Counted from the stretch's first letter, positions 1-8,490 are shown. The stretch is DNA of 64,000 nucleotides from Sporocytophaga myxococcoides (GCF_000775915.1 NZ_BBLT01000006.1:372001-436000); one strand, 5' to 3'. The notes: generated from the letters alone by a model not told the origin. Program-made: numbers and translations.

Positions 1-57
1 ATGGTTCTTGATTTTTCTTTGGTTACTTTCTTTGTATTAAGACAAAGAAAGTAACAA
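1..57. repeat. Palindromic repeat P1, copy 1
   Basis: A 14-bp perfect stem (22-35 with 42-55) around a 6-nt loop. It is preceded by a conserved lead that reads atggttc..gatttttcttt. A second copy at 1933-1987 has the same lead and a stem whose bases differ on both arms, so pairing is kept. This looks like a dispersed extragenic palindrome family. Its function is unknown. Confidence 0.7.
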
Positions 58-105
58 GTCCAAGCAGATTACTAATTAAGTATTTAACCTGTTTTATGAG
101 AAAAC

Positions 106-137
106 AAAAAAGCCCTTCCATAAATAAAAGGGCTTTT
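106..137 (-). terminator. Hairpin terminator of the 73-residue gene
   Basis: AAAAGCCCTT pairs with AAAGGGCTTTT, with A/T tracts on both sides. It lies about 20 nt past the stop of the minus-strand gene at 159-380 and may work in both directions. Confidence 0.7.
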
Positions 138-158
138 AAAACTAAATACTAAACTAAC

Positions 159-380
159 CTAAACACAAACCTTCCCCTTAATCCCATCCCCTACCGACAC
201 CACAATATTAATCACCAGCTTCACCACAGGATTTTTCACCATCGCAGCAATGGCACCAAGAGCAACCTTGGCATTGTCCCAGTTTTCACAAAAGATCACC
301 TGAGCACTTTTACCTTTGGTTTTAGCTTCAAGATTAACACTGACATTTTCCAGATTGGATAACATAGCTAACTCTTTCAT
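159..380 (-). CDS. Small hypothetical protein (73 aa)
   Basis: I do not recognise a family. The protein is 73 residues with no signal peptide and no cysteine-rich motif except two isolated Cys. The C-terminal half is hydrophobic (a VVKLVINIVVSV stretch) and could be a buried strand or a single membrane segment. A terminator follows at 106-137, and another hairpin (423-453) separates it from the 266-residue gene upstream, so it is probably its own transcript. The ATG start follows a very AT-rich leader. Confidence 0.55.
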   Translation of the reverse strand: MKELAMLSNLENVSVNLEAKTKGKSAQVIFCENWDNAKVALGAIAAMVKNPVVKLVINIVVSVGDGIKGKVCV

Positions 381-422
381 AATTGATAAAAATTTAAGGT
401 TTAAAAATATTTAAAAACTATT

Positions 423-459
423 ACTCTCCAAGGAACACAAAGCCTTGGAGAGTTTTTTT
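423..459. terminator. Terminator shared in design with the one at 10497-10527
   Basis: ACTCTCCAAGG (423-433) pairs with CCTTGGAGAGT (443-453), followed by a T run on the plus strand. It lies 35 nt beyond the stop of the minus-strand 266-residue gene. The paralogue at 10546 has a terminator built from the same CTCTCCAAG stem. Confidence 0.8.
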
Positions 460-493
460 ACTTAAAACTTACTACTCACAACTTATAACTTCG

Positions 494-1294
494 TTAGAAC
501 ACATTCGTAATCTTCATACTGTTACTCTGCGCCAACAAATACGGCCTGCTGGCAACCATCTGGTAGAACTCAACTCCTATACAGGCAACCAAAGCACTCG
601 TTGCAAGCAAAGCCGGAGCTGGAGTAATTGTCGGAGTGAGCTCTGTTATAGAACCGACAAAACCACCAATAGGAATAAAGATACTCGAAGAAACAGCATT
701 ATGAGCATTGCTTGCAACATCTGTAGGTACATACTTTTTGGAAGTTTCATCAAACTCATATGAAGAAATTACACTCACAGTAGCTATGATCTTAAGGTGA
801 GTAGCACCCTTAGGATAATGAATACTATTATCAGTACTGAAATCCGGAACAGTAAACGTCGCTGCCGTACGATCCGTATTCACTGCCACACTATACGGAG
901 CAAGGAATACACTGTCAAACAAAGTGAAACGGTTAAAATTAAAACCAATAAGCAGGTCTTTATGCTTTAAGACCTCTACTGGTCTTTGACCTCTGGCTCC
1001 CGAATCAGCCCTGTTGATCATGATCCTGAACTGCTTCATAAGAGAACTTGTAACTCTGGAGTCAGACATCACATCCAGATAAGTTTGAAGCCCAAGGCGC
1101 AAAGCCTTACCGGCTGCCGCAGAGCCTGCAAACTCCTGATTGTTTTCTCTGGTACGCCTGAAGTTCGCATCAGAAGCAATCTTCTCCTTGGACGGACCAT
1201 TTGTTTCTCTTGATAAGTTTTCACCTTGTTGTTGGTAAAAAGTGATTCCACCTAAGGAACCTTTGAGTCGAATTATGCCTTTCTGTCTGGCCAT
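494..1294 (-). CDS. Bacteroidota-specific hypothetical protein, DUF6266-like (copy 1)
   Basis: A 266-residue protein with no signal peptide. The N-terminus (MARQKGII...GGITFYQQQ) is followed by the conserved-looking block ASDANFRRTRENNQEF and an Arg/Lys-rich helical region. A C-terminal beta-rich half ends in VACIGVEFYQ...GRPYLL...MKITNVF. The protein at 10546-11340 is a clear paralogue with the same pattern (SSTKNNAKEF, VTCIAIEFYQ, GRPYLL, MKIADVF). I recall this family as common and uncharacterised in Bacteroidota (DUF6266); the name is from memory. It has its own terminator. Function is unknown; the start is fixed by the paralogue's matching N-terminus. Confidence 0.75.
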   Translation of the reverse strand: MARQKGIIRLKGSLGGITFYQQQGENLSRETNGPSKEKIASDANFRRTRENNQEFAGSAAAGKALRLGLQTYLDVMSDSRVTSSLMKQFRIMINRADSGARGQRPVEVLKHKDLLIGFNFNRFTLFDSVFLAPYSVAVNTDRTAATFTVPDFSTDNSIHYPKGATHLKIIATVSVISSYEFDETSKKYVPTDVASNAHNAVSSSIFIPIGGFVGSITELTPTITPAPALLATSALVACIGVEFYQMVASRPYLLAQSNSMKITNVF

Positions 1295-1587
1295 AGTCTT
1301 AAAAGTTTACGGTTTATAAAATTTATCTCAGACTTAAAAAATAAGCAGCCATTAATGCGCGCCTCAAAGCTGCAGCTGGTTTAAATCCTTGTCAGATAAA
1401 CGACAAGTTTAGAGCCATAATTCAACAAAAAGATATGATTCCACACAGAGTACATCCCAACTATGCTTGAACCAAGAAAGATTCTTTAAAAGTTTATATC
1501 CTCTTTTATACTAAGCATTATTCTTCATCACCAAAATGTATTGAATTAGCTAAAAATGTTATATCTTAGGTATATAATTATAATAAT

Positions 1588-1863
1588 ATGTCACACATAA
1601 ATTTGGACGACCTTTTCCATGGAAAAGAGGTTAATGAATCAAAGAAAAATTTAGCATCTGAATTATTATTGCTACAGGGAAAGTACTCAGATATTTTTGA
1701 GGATATAGCAAACACTGACAAATCTCAAGGCGAAATAACCAATCATTATATATTAATGATTACAGATCATAACAAAACTTTTTCCATAAGATCAGATTCC
1801 CAATTACCTGATTATATAAAGAAGGAAATGGTGGCCTGTTTTAATAAGAGTTTCAAAAAATAA
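1588..1863 (+). CDS. Hypothetical protein (91 aa)
   Basis: A 91-residue acidic-to-neutral, mostly helical protein of no recognised family (central stretch SELLLLQGKYSDIFEDI). It is a lone plus-strand gene starting at ATG after an AT-rich stretch. Two palindromic repeats (1877-1908 and 1933-1987) follow at once. A possible small cytosolic accessory or regulatory protein; no function can be assigned. Confidence 0.5.
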   Translation: MSHINLDDLFHGKEVNESKKNLASELLLLQGKYSDIFEDIANTDKSQGEITNHYILMITDHNKTFSIRSDSQLPDYIKKEMVACFNKSFKK

Positions 1864-1876
1864 CTTTACAGGAGAA

Positions 1877-1908
1877 GTGCGTTGGCCGAACCATTAGCGA
1901 GGGGCGTG
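1877..1908. repeat. GC-rich repeat P2, copy 1
   Basis: Contains the core CGAACCATTAGCGAGG flanked by GCG on both sides. The same core recurs at 10451-10481, where CGCTAA and TTAGCG can pair. It stands out as GC-rich in an AT-rich gap. It looks like a REP-like extragenic element. Confidence 0.6.
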
Positions 1909-1932
1909 TAAGCTTCGAGGGGAGAAGCTTTA

Positions 1933-1987
1933 ATGGTTCATGATTTTTCTTTGGTTCGTTTCTTTTTATCAAGAAAAAGAAATGAAC
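1933..1987. repeat. Palindromic repeat P1, copy 2
   Basis: A 14-bp stem (1954-1967 with 1974-1987) with one G-T pair, preceded by the same lead as the copy at 1-57. The stem sequence differs from copy 1 while pairing is preserved. Confidence 0.7.
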
Positions 1988-2091
1988 AACTCTGAGGCAG
2001 AGAGCTCAATAATTGCAAATGAATCTAGCTGAAATACTTCCCCTCTCCTTTCCATTTTAGCTTTAATACTTTCCCCTTCCAACTTTTTTCC

Positions 2092-2099
2092 TATCTTTG
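2092..2099 (+). promoter_or_regulatory. Bacteroidota-type -7 promoter box
   Basis: TATCTTTG fits the Bacteroidota consensus TAnnTTTG. It would give a leader of about 260 nt before the 86-residue gene, and that leader contains the nested hairpin at 2231-2344. The -33 element is not clear. Confidence 0.45.
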
Positions 2100-2230
2100 C
2101 AACTCAACCAATATCAGAACACTATAGATTAAAAGAAGCACAAAAGACTATTATTACATATAAAAAATTGCGTTAGCATATTCTTGTTCTAGAAAACGGC
2201 GAACTTTCAAGAAATACAGGAAAAGCTGGT

Positions 2231-2344
2231 GTTCCGCTATTGCGTGGGGCTTAGCTATTGTATTTCGGGTGCTTCGCCGTACCTCTAGAATAGTAGCTAC
2301 AGTTCCACGTAATTTTTTCGTATAACTCCAACCGCTTGCGGAAC
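2231..2344 (+). other. Nested long hairpin in the leader of the 86-residue gene
   Basis: An outer stem GTTCCGC (2231-2237) / GCGGAAC (2338-2344) encloses an inner imperfect stem from CGTGG (2243-2247) to CCACG (2305-2309). The inner stem continues as TTAGCTATT against AATAGTAGCTA. It lies 26 nt before the start codon at 2370 and is GC-richer than its surroundings. It could be a structured leader RNA or a small mobile palindrome. An open minus-strand frame through it is best explained by this structure, not by a gene. Confidence 0.45.
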
Positions 2345-2369
2345 GAAGCACAAAACCAACAAACATTTT

Positions 2370-2630
2370 ATGGAAACAACTCCAGAAAAGAGAGTCGCTG
2401 TTGTCTTACAGGAAGACACAATTCTTAACCAGAAGATCATTGACGAGCTGGACATCCTGCTTAAGCTGATTTCACCGCAGGACATGAACAAGGTACTAAT
2501 CTATGTCTTCTTTATGTACATTTATTATGCAGAAAACGACGTATATTGTTCTGACCTGAAAACAACATCAGAGATTTTTTATCTGCTCATTGATTTCATG
2601 ACAATGGCAGGAGAACAAATTAAAAAGTAA
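2370..2630 (+). CDS. Hypothetical protein A, intact copy (86 aa)
   Basis: An 86-residue protein of no recognised family: a charged N-terminal third, then a hydrophobic aromatic stretch (VLIYVFFMYIYY) that may be a membrane or buried helix, then an acidic-polar C-terminus ending GEQIKK. A second, 5'-truncated copy of its last third lies at 3593-3706. Twenty-two nt downstream begins a short peptide gene (B) that is also duplicated. A and B therefore look like a two-gene module, split and duplicated around the HEPN gene at 2747-3532. Confidence 0.6.
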   Translation: METTPEKRVAVVLQEDTILNQKIIDELDILLKLISPQDMNKVLIYVFFMYIYYAENDVYCSDLKTTSEIFYLLIDFMTMAGEQIKK

Positions 2631-2652
2631 AAACATTTAAACCAGCAAAACT

Positions 2653-2691
2653 ATGATTATTCGATTGACAATACGACGGCTGCCGAGATAA
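2653..2691 (+). pseudogene. Truncated copy of small gene B
   Basis: Reads MIIRLTIRRLP, then an early stop. The intact copy at 3729-3869 starts with the same eleven residues and continues to 46. Similarity stops at about 2687, exactly where the inserted segment with the HEPN gene begins. Confidence 0.55.
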
Positions 2692-2746
2692 GATTACAAA
2701 TTCAATTATCCATATTAATCCCAGGTGTTATAAAATCTCCTTGGGT

Positions 2747-3532
2747 CTATATTATGGTTAACTTTTTTATTAATTGAGGATGAATAGAAGTTAAGAATTC
2801 TTTAATATAACTGTGTATAGTTTCCTCAATCCTGATTATAAATTTAATTCTGTTTTGTCTATGCCCTTTAATTTTATCTTTTATTAAAAACATAGGAAAC
2901 TTTTTTTTAAATTCCATATCTAAATCCATTCCAAGTCGTTCCATTCCTTCATAAATAGACAATCCAAAATCTATCTCAATTTTATCTTTTTCTGAATCAA
3001 TATAAATACCTCTATGAGCATTTAAATGCCTTAAATCAATAAGTGATTCGAACGCAATAAAGAAGTTATCGATTATTCGCATTGGCTGACTATTTTTATC
3101 GAGCTTTCCAATAAGATTATTCCATGAACATTCCTTAGCAGTTATTTTTAAATCATAAACTTCATTTATTAGTAATTTCATTACTTCAAGTATCGTATGC
3201 ACTTTATGAGATAGCACTTCTGTGTGGTATTGTATATATGTTAATTCATTAATTCCATTGCTTTGTAAGTAATTTTTATTATTAATTCTTTTTAAGAAAA
3301 TCTTAATAAAATGAATTTGCTCAACGACATGAAATAAATTATACTGTAGCTTGGTTACTCCGGAAATATATTTCTCAGTATTGTTTAATAGATGAAAATT
3401 ATTGGCACTAAAATTAAAGCCATTTCTCAAATGAAAATCTTTTAATATTGATTCATTCAACTCAACTAACTTAATAGTAAATGGATTTTCCAAATAAGCA
3501 TGCTGCGATTTCATCTTCACTTTAGTTTTCAT
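2747..3532 (-). CDS. HEPN-domain protein (Cthe_2314-like), 261 aa
   Basis: A 261-residue, largely helical cytosolic protein. It carries RHLNAHRG at about residues 168-175, which fits the HEPN RxxxxH catalytic motif, inside the helical context typical of the domain (FESLIDLRHLNAH). HEPN proteins are usually metal-independent RNases found in toxin-antitoxin and abortive-infection systems. That role is family knowledge, and activity here is inferred. No nucleotidyltransferase (MNT) partner lies beside it. The gene is opposite in direction to the flanking A/B modules and sits exactly between their two copies, so it was probably inserted. An alternative start is Met-7. Confidence 0.6.
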   Translation of the reverse strand: MKTKVKMKSQHAYLENPFTIKLVELNESILKDFHLRNGFNFSANNFHLLNNTEKYISGVTKLQYNLFHVVEQIHFIKIFLKRINNKNYLQSNGINELTYIQYHTEVLSHKVHTILEVMKLLINEVYDLKITAKECSWNNLIGKLDKNSQPMRIIDNFFIAFESLIDLRHLNAHRGIYIDSEKDKIEIDFGLSIYEGMERLGMDLDMEFKKKFPMFLIKDKIKGHRQNRIKFIIRIEETIHSYIKEFLTSIHPQLIKKLTII

Positions 3533-3592
3533 CTATTTTGATTATTATCCTTTTCTCTTTGAATTTCTTTTTAAAACCAGCTTCAACTGTAA

Positions 3593-3706
3593 GCCTTCTA
3601 TTATGTCCCAAACGACCTGTATTGCTCTGATCTGAAAACAACATCAGAGATCTTTTATCTGCTCATTGACTTTTTCACGATAGCAGGAGAACAAATTAAA
3701 AAGTAA
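3593..3706 (+). pseudogene. C-terminal remnant of protein A (second copy)
   Basis: An in-frame stretch reading YCSDLKTTSEIFYLLIDF and ending GEQIKK-stop. It matches the last third of the protein at 2370-2630 with roughly 88% nucleotide identity over about 93 bp by eye. It is preceded in frame by a stop (3590-3592) and has no start, so it is a broken copy. Confidence 0.7.
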
Positions 3707-3728
3707 GAACTTTTAAACCTGTTTAATT

Positions 3729-3869
3729 ATGATTATAAGATTGACGATAAGACGGCTACCGGGGCGAAAATTGGCTAAAATTACATTTTTTGCAAAAGAA
3801 AAAATACTTCCACAAATCAAGAATGAACAAATTATTTACGGGCTAAAACTAGCTTTCAACTTGGGCTAA
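3729..3869 (+). CDS. Small hypothetical protein B, intact copy (46 aa)
   Basis: A 46-codon frame, strongly basic at the N-terminus (MIIRLTIRRLPGRK), then KITFFAKEKILPQIKNEQ. It follows the A remnant by 22 nt, as the truncated B follows intact A. Conservation of the first eleven codons between copies, with mostly silent changes (for example CGA/AGA and ACA/ACG), suggests it is or was translated. No family is recognised. Confidence 0.4.
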   Translation: MIIRLTIRRLPGRKLAKITFFAKEKILPQIKNEQIIYGLKLAFNLG

Positions 3870-3894
3870 TTTTGGGATCAGCAACATGATTACC

Positions 3895-4953
3895 TTAATC
3901 CTTTTTTAAAATATCTGACAATTTTAAAATTTGAAGCGGAGGGCCGTCATATTGAATCTTCTTTAAGTTGCAAGTATAATGATCAGTTGCTAATGAATGA
4001 TCCTTTATTAACTCCAATAATTCTTTTGTGTATTCAATCATAAGGTCATATAGGTCTATTGCTTCTTTTTTATCTATAGCTTCCCCGGAATCGTGGGATA
4101 ATTTATTACCAATATTAATAATTTTTGTCAACTCGTCTTGTCTATTTTTTGGCTTATAGCGCTTTACCATTGCCTGTAAAGGGCCTAGAAGTAGCTCACT
4201 ATAATCCTCTTTGAAAGATGCACTTCCAGTATTCTCAAATCCCCAAAAAGAAACTTTATGTTCAATCAAACAGCACTCTATTTTTAAGATAAACTCAAAT
4301 ATCCTTCGGGCTGTATTGGCTTTTTCACAAATAGAATCTTCATCCGATTTGTCAATTTCTAATAATTGCAACCTTCTTTTTTGTAACCTTTGCATACACT
4401 CATTAAAATTTATTTTAAACAACAACTCTTGAGATCGGTCGGCGCAAAGAGATGTATTTTTAGGGATGATTGCTACTGAATAAATAGGGCTATTCAAAAC
4501 ATCATATGATTCAAGCACAGCATCTGTAGTTTTTTCAATAGTTAATGCAAAATTTTTTACCTCTTTAAAAGAAAAATTACACTTACCATTGTTTAATATT
4601 TTTTTTATATTTTTCCTTTTTAAGGCATAACCACGCAAAAAAATTCCAGACAAAATATTACTATGATATGAAAGTAAATCTTTAAATTTTAAAACTAGAC
4701 CATCCCTGTACCCTGCATCGGTATCTTCTTCTTCGATTAAATAAATTAAACCATTATCTTTATCAATGTGGCATTTATTTAATCTATCCCACCCTCCATA
4801 GTCTAAAAAATCTACTATTACCAACCCTTCAGTTTCTTTAATTACATTTATAAGTAATTGTGCAGCTGTTTCAATATCAAAAATTTGTTCAGGATATTCT
4901 TTCAAAATATCTTCAAAAATCTCATTACCGTTTTCAATAGGATTTTTTTTCAT
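3895..4953 (-). CDS. Hypothetical protein with C-terminal HEPN-like helical domain (352 aa)
   Basis: A 352-residue cytosolic protein with no signal peptide. The N-terminal half (about 1-190) is mixed alpha/beta and not recognised. The C-terminal half (about 210-330) is helical, with RRIFEFILKIECCLIEH and then the motif INIGNKLSHDSGE near residues 287-299. This resembles the N..SH variant seen in DUF4145/HEPN-like domains. The gene stands alone and is convergent with small gene B (26 nt apart). The 19-bp dyad at 5015-5033 lies 61 bp upstream of its start. A defence-related role is inferred from context only. Confidence 0.55.
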   Translation of the reverse strand: MKKNPIENGNEIFEDILKEYPEQIFDIETAAQLLINVIKETEGLVIVDFLDYGGWDRLNKCHIDKDNGLIYLIEEEDTDAGYRDGLVLKFKDLLSYHSNILSGIFLRGYALKRKNIKKILNNGKCNFSFKEVKNFALTIEKTTDAVLESYDVLNSPIYSVAIIPKNTSLCADRSQELLFKINFNECMQRLQKRRLQLLEIDKSDEDSICEKANTARRIFEFILKIECCLIEHKVSFWGFENTGSASFKEDYSELLLGPLQAMVKRYKPKNRQDELTKIINIGNKLSHDSGEAIDKKEAIDLYDLMIEYTKELLELIKDHSLATDHYTCNLKKIQYDGPPLQILKLSDILKKD

Positions 4954-5014
4954 CTTTAATTCTATTTAAATACACTTGTTTACAACATAAATTTCAACAA
5001 AATAAAACTTTCTA

Positions 5015-5033
5015 TACGCAGCATATCTGCGCA
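5015..5033. promoter_or_regulatory. 19-bp dyad site TACGCA-N7-TGCGYA, copy 1
   Basis: TACGCA, 7-nt spacer GCATATC, TGCGCA. Identical half-site geometry recurs at 8581-8599 and 10315-10333 with different spacers. It lies in a 308-bp gap that otherwise shows only AT-rich sequence. It could be an operator or a recombinase core site. Confidence 0.5.
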
Positions 5034-5261
5034 CATGTTTTTTCTTGTTAACTTTTTTCTGAATTATAAAAGGAAACATAAATTTGAAAATCATATCTGC
5101 TTGTATGCAAAAATAGACGGTTATTACCTACTTCTATATTATTAAAATCTACTTGATTTTATATTAACTGCTTTTTTAAAAGAAAGGTAATTATTATTCA
5201 TATTAAAATAGATAGACTTAAGCCAGGGCTGGACAGCGATGTGATAAAATGCTATTTCAAT

Positions 5262-5636
5262 TTAAGTCAACTTCATATATGTTTTCCAATCTGTGTACTC
5301 TAATGTATTTAAGATGTTTGTAATAAAAGTTATCCCATCATTGGAAAGCTCTCCAACTTTATCAAGATGTTCATATTTAACATCTTTAAGCAAATACAGA
5401 GGGGCAATATAAGACCTTGTACTTAAAGATTTTCCGAAGCCAATTTTAAAACCAATCCTAAAATGTTCTTGTTTTAATTCAATGTTTTTAAAAACAGGAT
5501 TATTTGATGTTGTTAACATTATACCTGTATAATCAGCATGTTGATCTTCCCAATAAACAAAAGGATGGTTGTAACATGCTGGAGAATAGAATTTTCTAAA
5601 TTCATTTTTTAATTTATAGATTTCTCCTTTATTCAT
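5262..5636 (-). CDS. Hypothetical protein, possible PemK/MazF-like barrel (124 aa)
   Basis: A 124-residue protein starting MNKGEIYKLKN, then HPFVYWED, GIMLTTSN and YIAPLYLLKD. The order (G-E/D-I-Y near the N-terminus, H-P-F-V-x-W, then an L-T-x-S turn) recalls the SH3-like barrel of PemK/MazF-type proteins. I see no decisive catalytic signature and no antitoxin gene next to it. It sits 83 bp from the HEPN-like gene at 5720-6340 in the same direction. Treat the toxin-fold suggestion as weak. Confidence 0.5.
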   Translation of the reverse strand: MNKGEIYKLKNEFRKFYSPACYNHPFVYWEDQHADYTGIMLTTSNNPVFKNIELKQEHFRIGFKIGFGKSLSTRSYIAPLYLLKDVKYEHLDKVGELSNDGITFITNILNTLEYTDWKTYMKLT

Positions 5637-5719
5637 ATAGTTAATTTTTTACACTTTAAAAAACTAGTTTATAGTCGAACGTTATATATAGAATAACCAA
5701 GGATATTAACAGACTCCTT

Positions 5720-6340
5720 TTACTCGAAAATATCTTTTAAAATTCCACTTGCAAATTTTTCCGATTCATTATCTATCTCTTTCAATCCTTTCATTTCGCT
5801 TATTTTTATCATTGCTTCTGAAACAAAAACGAAAAGAGAAAACCAAACAGCTATTCGAGGATTATTTAAGGAAAACTCATTCATTTTATTTTCCACGTCT
5901 TTAGTCATCATACATGAATTTAAAGAATCCTTCCACTGTTTTTTCTGATTTTTATCTAGATTATTCAAATGATTCATGAAATCAAAGTCTATATTCTCAA
6001 CTTTATGAACTATGTTATTTCGAATTTCTGATAGCATTTTTATGAATCTTATTTGAGAATCTGGTACTAAATCATATGCCTTAATGATTTTAATTTTATT
6101 TGACTGATCACCATGCAATGGCAACCTTTCAATGAATGACTTCAATTTTATTTCATTTACTTTAACAACTATCAATTCGGTAATAATTGATTCTATGAGA
6201 GCATGAGACTTTATTACTAAAGACCAATCATCCTCCTCAAGTAATGATAACAAAAAGTCAGTCTTAATAATTAAATCAGATTTTAAGTTATGTGAAATAT
6301 CTGAAAGTAGCTCTAAGGCCTTTTCTTTGTCAATGTACAT
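5720..6340 (-). CDS. HEPN-like protein with RxxxxH motif (206 aa)
   Basis: A 206-residue all-helical protein. Helix 2-3 (SLVIKSHALIESIITELIV) and the later EIRNNIVHKV (about residues 106-115) match the HEPN layout: an early conserved helix followed by RxxxxH. This resembles DUF4145/MAE_28990-like solitary HEPN proteins. Such proteins are usually RNases or their inactive relatives; activity here is inferred. No MNT partner is adjacent. The gene is second in a same-strand run of single genes, each with its own gap. Confidence 0.6.
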   Translation of the reverse strand: MYIDKEKALELLSDISHNLKSDLIIKTDFLLSLLEEDDWSLVIKSHALIESIITELIVVKVNEIKLKSFIERLPLHGDQSNKIKIIKAYDLVPDSQIRFIKMLSEIRNNIVHKVENIDFDFMNHLNNLDKNQKKQWKDSLNSCMMTKDVENKMNEFSLNNPRIAVWFSLFVFVSEAMIKISEMKGLKEIDNESEKFASGILKDIFE

Positions 6341-6558
6341 TAGCTAAGTGCTCCTTTAAAAATAAATGAAATTATCTTATATACGCGAACGGTGCTTATG
6401 TTTACATTTAATATCTAACAAATTACCCATTTCTATCCTTTATTCAAATTACCACATTGATTTTTTAAAATAGCAAACTGATACATATTGTATCACAGAG
6501 GAAGACAACACTTCATTTGCTCTCAGACAAATGTCCAAAGACTCGGAAATAGGTACAG

Positions 6559-7602
6559 CTAGGCTGGTTTTTGCTCAACCATACTAAATTCTGTTACAAT
6601 TTCATTTTGGAAAAAACATAAAAGTTCATCAAGTATTTTATTCAGCATCGAATCTTCCATATCGAGTAAAACTTCACTCATTTGGCATAATGATGCTGTA
6701 GTATATTGAACCGGATCTAAGAAACCGCAATCATTGGGTCCAGCTAAGAAATGATAAGATTCATATTCTTTTAAACTAAGTTTGTTTCTAATTCCTGAAA
6801 CACCTGCATGTACGCTTTCATTTGCCCACGCGTAAATTACTCTCATGTTATCAATTCCAACATATTTTTCAAGTTCTTTAAAGTTCCTTTTTCCTTTTGG
6901 TAGATCTTTCATAGTCCAGCCATAGCTTTCAGAAAATTCTTTGCCATATCTTAAAATTATCGCATCTCGTTGTTGGGTCAATTCTTTCCATTCATCTTCT
7001 CCAAGTTTTCTTAGGTCAAGAGCTTCCTCACAATTCCTATACTCTTTAGCCTTTTTATACAATTCAATTACTTCATAGTCATTATACATATGTATGATTT
7101 CATAGTCTGAATCGTATAAATATAAAAATGTTACCGACAATTCGTGAAGTGTTCTCCATCTAGCATGAGCACCATCTGCATAACCATTCTTGATTAATAC
7201 TAAAATTTCATTTGCCACCTGACAAGCTCGTACATGAATAGAAATTAATGTATCAAGCTTAATATGGTCATCAAAAGTGTCAAAAATTTTAAAGTATTTA
7301 TTATAAGTTATGGAATTAATCTTTGCATTTAGTTCCATAAACCCTTCGAAAAGTTTTATTCCCAAATCATAATTCCGAGATACTTTATTGACAATTTCTT
7401 TTTCTCGTTTCCTTGAGTCGTTTTCCTCCTCAAAGCAATACTTGAAAACTTCCTCTAGCGTACCTTTTGAGATACTTTCAATGACAATTGGAAGTTTTTC
7501 ATTTATCATTTTGCCAAATTCCTCCTCAGAGTTTTTATAATTTTTTTTCAATTTCTCAATAAACCTTTGAATAAGGTTTTCAATATAATAAGGCTCTTCC
7601 AT
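6559..7602 (-). CDS. DUF5677-like protein (347 aa)
   Basis: A 347-residue helical protein with a charged N-terminal coiled-coil-like part (1-90). The block KNGYADGAHARWRTLHELSVTF at about 138-159 is the hallmark I associate with DUF5677, followed by a later ANESVHAGVSG (about 263-273). Members are frequent in accessory islands and integron arrays and are thought to be HEPN-related; no activity is established. It lies 218 bp from the HEPN-like gene downstream, and that gap has TACGCG (6382-6387), possibly a decayed half of the 19-bp dyad. Confidence 0.6.
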   Translation of the reverse strand: MEEPYYIENLIQRFIEKLKKNYKNSEEEFGKMINEKLPIVIESISKGTLEEVFKYCFEEENDSRKREKEIVNKVSRNYDLGIKLFEGFMELNAKINSITYNKYFKIFDTFDDHIKLDTLISIHVRACQVANEILVLIKNGYADGAHARWRTLHELSVTFLYLYDSDYEIIHMYNDYEVIELYKKAKEYRNCEEALDLRKLGEDEWKELTQQRDAIILRYGKEFSESYGWTMKDLPKGKRNFKELEKYVGIDNMRVIYAWANESVHAGVSGIRNKLSLKEYESYHFLAGPNDCGFLDPVQYTTASLCQMSEVLLDMEDSMLNKILDELLCFFQNEIVTEFSMVEQKPA

Positions 7603-7743
7603 GTGATTTTAGTGTTTAGATAATACCTACTTATTTATATACACATCCTTGATATAATAAAGAATTCTACCGAATATTTTTAATTCTGTGATTTAGCCTG
7701 CCCTTAGACATTGATTCAAAAATGAGCAACGAATCATCCTTAC

Positions 7744-8490
7744 CTATTTTTCAAATTTGCTCAATTTGGTTTTATAGGATGGATAATTATCTCTAAAAGC
7801 TAGGTCAATGTGATTATAACAATTAATTACAAGTTTAATAACATCAATGATTCTTGGTACTTCAATTTGCTCTGTACCATCAACCTTAATTGAAGATAGA
7901 TTTTTGATTGATATAAGTTTCTTTGTTTTTTTTTTACCTGAATCTAAAAAGAAGTAATCAATGTGATGATTTAGGCAATGATATTTTATCGCTAAATTTC
8001 TGCCATCTCCTATTTTATGTTTACAAATGTTATTTATATAATCAAAAAATTCTTGGAAGGTAAAATAATGATCTTTTATATTTAAAAGTTTTCTAGCTTT
8101 ATCATTTTTAATATCATTCAAGTAAACCATCAAGTCTAGAAAATCTGTTAATATTTCCGATACCACCAAAAACAATCTAGTATAATATCTGAAAAGAGCT
8201 GTATTATGCTTTGAAGAAGCAAAAATAACCTTATCAAATTTTCTATCTGTCAATATATCCGTTATGTGATTGTTCCATTCTCCTATTGAACAAAATATGC
8301 TATTATGCTTATCTCCTTCTGTGTAATTATTTTGCCACAAGCATTCAAAACTATCAATTATACTATCATTAATGTATCTTTTTCTTTTAGTCTCAGCTAG
8401 CCAATACTCTTTTACTTCCAACCTTATTTCTTTGAATGTCCTTGTCATAATAAATATATCTTTACGATTAAAATTTACATTAATATTCAT
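7744..8490 (-). CDS. Hypothetical protein (248 aa), helical
   Basis: A 248-residue protein, mostly helical and rich in aromatic and basic residues. FDYINNICKHKIGDGRNLA at about 142-160 faintly recalls the N..KH element of HEPN-type helical bundles, but I do not claim membership. There is no signal peptide. Met-15 (MTRTFKEIRLEV) is a credible alternative start. Dyad copy 2 lies 91 bp upstream of the first start. It is likely another single-gene accessory unit. Confidence 0.5.
   Translation of the reverse strand: MNINVNFNRKDIFIMTRTFKEIRLEVKEYWLAETKRKRYINDSIIDSFECLWQNNYTEGDKHNSIFCSIGEWNNHITDILTDRKFDKVIFASSKHNTALFRYYTRLFLVVSEILTDFLDLMVYLNDIKNDKARKLLNIKDHYFTFQEFFDYINNICKHKIGDGRNLAIKYHCLNHHIDYFFLDSGKKKTKKLISIKNLSSIKVDGTEQIEVPRIIDVIKLVINCYNHIDLAFRDNYPSYKTKLSKFEK

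Noticed and set aside
2154-2366. A 70-codon minus-strand gene in the leader of gene A
   Set aside because: It runs through the nested hairpin and overlaps the start region of the plus-strand gene antisense. The inverted repeats explain the open frame better, and no family pattern was seen.
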